Assembly (NCBI GenBank): GCA_022843345.1
Contig: JALHNW010000015.1
Location: 1-14,853 of the forward strand
DNA: 14,853 bases
Reading direction: 5' to 3'
Source: Rubritepida sp.
Lineage (GTDB): Bacteria > Pseudomonadota > Alphaproteobacteria > Acetobacterales > Acetobacteraceae
How positions within the stretch are numbered: the first letter of the stretch is position 1; every line of letters starts with the position of its first letter. Under the pieces are notes generated by a model, which saw only the letters and a program-made list of their open reading frames with translations, was not told the DNA's origin and did not search any database. Shown piece by piece: positions 13,651 to 14,853 of the stretch. Made by a program: the position numbers and the translations under genes.

Positions 13651-13745
13651 TTCCGTTTTTCCTTTTTTAAGTACAAGATTTTTTAGAGGGGTAGTCCTGC
13701 TTTTTGCAATCTATGACAATAAATTTTCCAATCAGATTCAACGGC
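13635..13745. other. AT-rich patch across the phosphatase start and the TPR gene end
   Basis: I count 32 G+C in the 100 bases 13641-13740, against roughly 70% or more in the genes on either side. The patch covers the last 20 or so codons of the TPR gene, the 32-base gap and the first codons of the phosphatase gene. Codon use in both ends is correspondingly AT-rich. Base composition remains mixed up to about 13900. It may be a promoter-rich segment under selection, or a recombination or acquisition boundary. Confidence 0.75.
13680..13709 (-). promoter_or_regulatory. Candidate promoter of the phosphatase–peptidase pair
   Basis: On the minus strand TTGCAA (13709-13704) and TAAAAA (13685-13680) are 18 bases apart, each matching 4 of 6 consensus positions. 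The predicted start at about 13673 would give a 5' leader of some 20 bases containing AAGGA before the ATG at 13650. The elements lie inside the end of the TPR gene. In DNA this AT-rich, chance matches are easy. Confidence 0.3.
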
Positions 13746-14853
13746 GGTGGTTCTTTGATTGAGAAAAACACTCATGCAAAAGCCCGGTGTTAGCCTTAAA
13801 GCCTCCTGAACCAGTCCGCGCGCTTCATGAGTCCGATCTAGGGCAACCAGTGCGGCTGCTGTTACACAAAGATTGGAAGTATAGCGGCGGTTCGCTTCAT
13901 GTGACCGCAGACCCCAGTACGCGGCCTGCGCCATGTCACCCGCCGCGTAGTGCGCGATGGACAGGAAGTGCCAGTGGCGGAACCGCAGCGGGTCCTCGGG
14001 CGAGAGGCGCAGCGCCTGCTCGGCCCGGCGCAGCGCCTCCGCGCCGTCGCCCATCCAGGCGAAGGTGGGGGCGGACCACAGCCAGGCGTCGGCGTCGTTG
14101 GGTGCGGCGTCCAGCGCGCGCTCGAAGAGCGGCAGCGCGGCGTCGTAGCGGCGCTCCCGCACCGCGCGCGAATGGCCCAGCATGGCCAGCGCGCGGGCGT
14201 TGTCCGCGTCCAGCGTCAGGCAGGTGTCCAGCGCCGCCTCCAGCGCGCGCGTCTCGCCCTCGCGGTCCTCCGCCCAGCCCTGGCCGAGCCGCAGCGAATG
14301 CCAGTTGGCCAGCGCCACCCAGGCGGGCGGGAAGCCCGGGTCCAGCGCCAGCGAGCGGTGCAGCAGCGCCCCCGCCCGCTCCATCTCGCCCCGCTCCAGC
14401 CGGAAGGTCAGCCGCCGCGCCTCCATCAGCGTCAGCCAGGCCCGCTCGTCCCGCGCATGCGAGCGGGAGCGGCGCAGCTCCGCCTCCTCCACCCGCGGCG
14501 CCAAGGTGTGGGCGATGATGCCCGCCACCATGTCCTCCGCCTCCGGCGTCACGCTGCCCGGCAGGTCCCAGGTGCGCCGCCACAGGGACAGCCCGGTCTC
14601 CGCATCCGCCAAGTCCACGCCCAGCCGCAGCCCGGCCCCGGTGCGCCGCAGCGAGCCGCCGGCGACGTAGCCCGCCCCCATCCGCCGGCCCACCTGCACC
14701 GGGTCGCTCCCCGGGTCCAGCGCGCGGGTGCTGTTGGCCGAGATGGTCATGGGCTCGCGCCGCAGCGTCAGCGCGCCGACCACGCCTTCCCGCAGCGCCT
14801 CCGCCAGCCCGGCATCGCCGGGCGCGGCGCGCAACGGCAGCACGGCCACCACC
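13683..14853 (-). CDS. TolB-like/TPR-repeat protein, C-terminal part (5' end beyond window)
   Basis: The frame is open to the right edge, so the true start is outside; 389 codons are visible. The first about 110 residues (VAVLPLRAAPGDAGLAEALR, then GRRMGAGYVAGGSLRRTGAG and LADAETGLSLWRRTWD) resemble the TolB-like segment found between a signalling domain and TPRs in many adenylate-cyclase-like and CadC-like regulators. After that come helical repeats with TPR character: LHRSLALDPGFPPAWVALAN, CLTLDADNARALAMLGHS, LFERALDAAPNDADAWLWSA, AEQALRLSPEDPLRFRHWHF and VQEALRLTPGF. The missing N-terminus could be a nucleotide cyclase or a winged-helix domain; this cannot be settled here. The last 60 or so codons are AT-richer than the rest. 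The stop lies 32 bases before the phosphatase gene on the same strand. Confidence 0.8.
   Translation of the reverse strand, partial: VVAVLPLRAAPGDAGLAEALREGVVGALTLRREPMTISANSTRALDPGSDPVQVGRRMGAGYVAGGSLRRTGAGLRLGVDLADAETGLSLWRRTWDLPGSVTPEAEDMVAGIIAHTLAPRVEEAELRRSRSHARDERAWLTLMEARRLTFRLERGEMERAGALLHRSLALDPGFPPAWVALANWHSLRLGQGWAEDREGETRALEAALDTCLTLDADNARALAMLGHSRAVRERRYDAALPLFERALDAAPNDADAWLWSAPTFAWMGDGAEALRRAEQALRLSPEDPLRFRHWHFLSIAHYAAGDMAQAAYWGLRSHEANRRYTSNLCVTAAALVALDRTHEARGLVQEALRLTPGFCMSVFLNQRTTAVESDWKIYCHRLQKAGLPL

Noticed and set aside
11684..14853. The phosphatase, peptidase and TPR genes as an anti-phage defence system
   Set aside because: Peptidase and repeat proteins occur in defence systems, but no nuclease, NTPase, known sensor or defence-island neighbour is visible. 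The TPR protein looks like a general signalling type.
1..14853. CRISPR arrays, tRNA or rRNA genes, insertion sequences, prophage genes
   Set aside because: No regularly spaced repeats, tRNA-like cloverleaf, rRNA segments, transposase motifs or flanking inverted repeats were seen.

Overview
The window reads as a chromosomal segment of a very GC-rich alphaproteobacterium. Protein families, the lrp–trxB–lysR gene order and the abundance of orphan solute-binding proteins suggest Acetobacteraceae (Roseomonas-like). That placement is inference; no rRNA or taxonomic marker is present. Most of the window is ordinary metabolic and transport gene content. The more interesting signals lie in non-coding DNA and at the right edge.

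Layout. 1-88 (-): start of a lipoprotein gene, cut by the window edge. 185-1102 (+): PuuE-type allantoinase. 1107-3067 (-): a two-gene unit of a Bug/TctC periplasmic receptor followed by a D-2-hydroxyacid dehydrogenase, convergent with puuE. 3135-4932 (+): leuA (2-isopropylmalate synthase), preceded by what looks like a leucine attenuator: a promoter, a 34-codon leader peptide with six Leu codons in 11 residues, and mutually exclusive CCCCGGG-type pairing segments. 4936-4984: two perfect hairpins between leuA and the next convergent gene. 4998-8975 (-): a cobalamin riboswitch, a BtuB-like TonB-dependent receptor, and an orphan family-5 solute-binding protein. 8996-9098 (-): a run of hairpins ending in an intrinsic terminator, read as a candidate small RNA with an exposed CCUCCCU motif. 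9176-11073 (-): trxB and a coupled LysR regulator, divergent from an Lrp/AsnC regulator at 11181-11681 (+). 11684-13650 (-): a coupled pair encoding a PAP2-type phosphatase with a glycine-rich N-terminus and a papain-fold cysteine peptidase. 13683-14853 (-): C-terminal part of a TolB-like/TPR protein, running off the window. An AT-rich patch (32 G+C in the 100 bases 13641-13740) spans the junction of the last two units.

How the parts work together. Leucine supply probably controls leuA through ribosome stalling on the leader peptide. Cobalamin probably represses btuB, and possibly the binding-protein gene behind it, through the riboswitch. The thioredoxin reductase gene sits between two regulators that are its usual neighbours. 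The papain/PAP2 pair is the least explained unit: both active sites look intact, neither protein has a clear export signal, and the AT-rich patch supplies a plausible separate promoter.

No CRISPR array, tRNA, rRNA, insertion sequence or phage gene was recognised.
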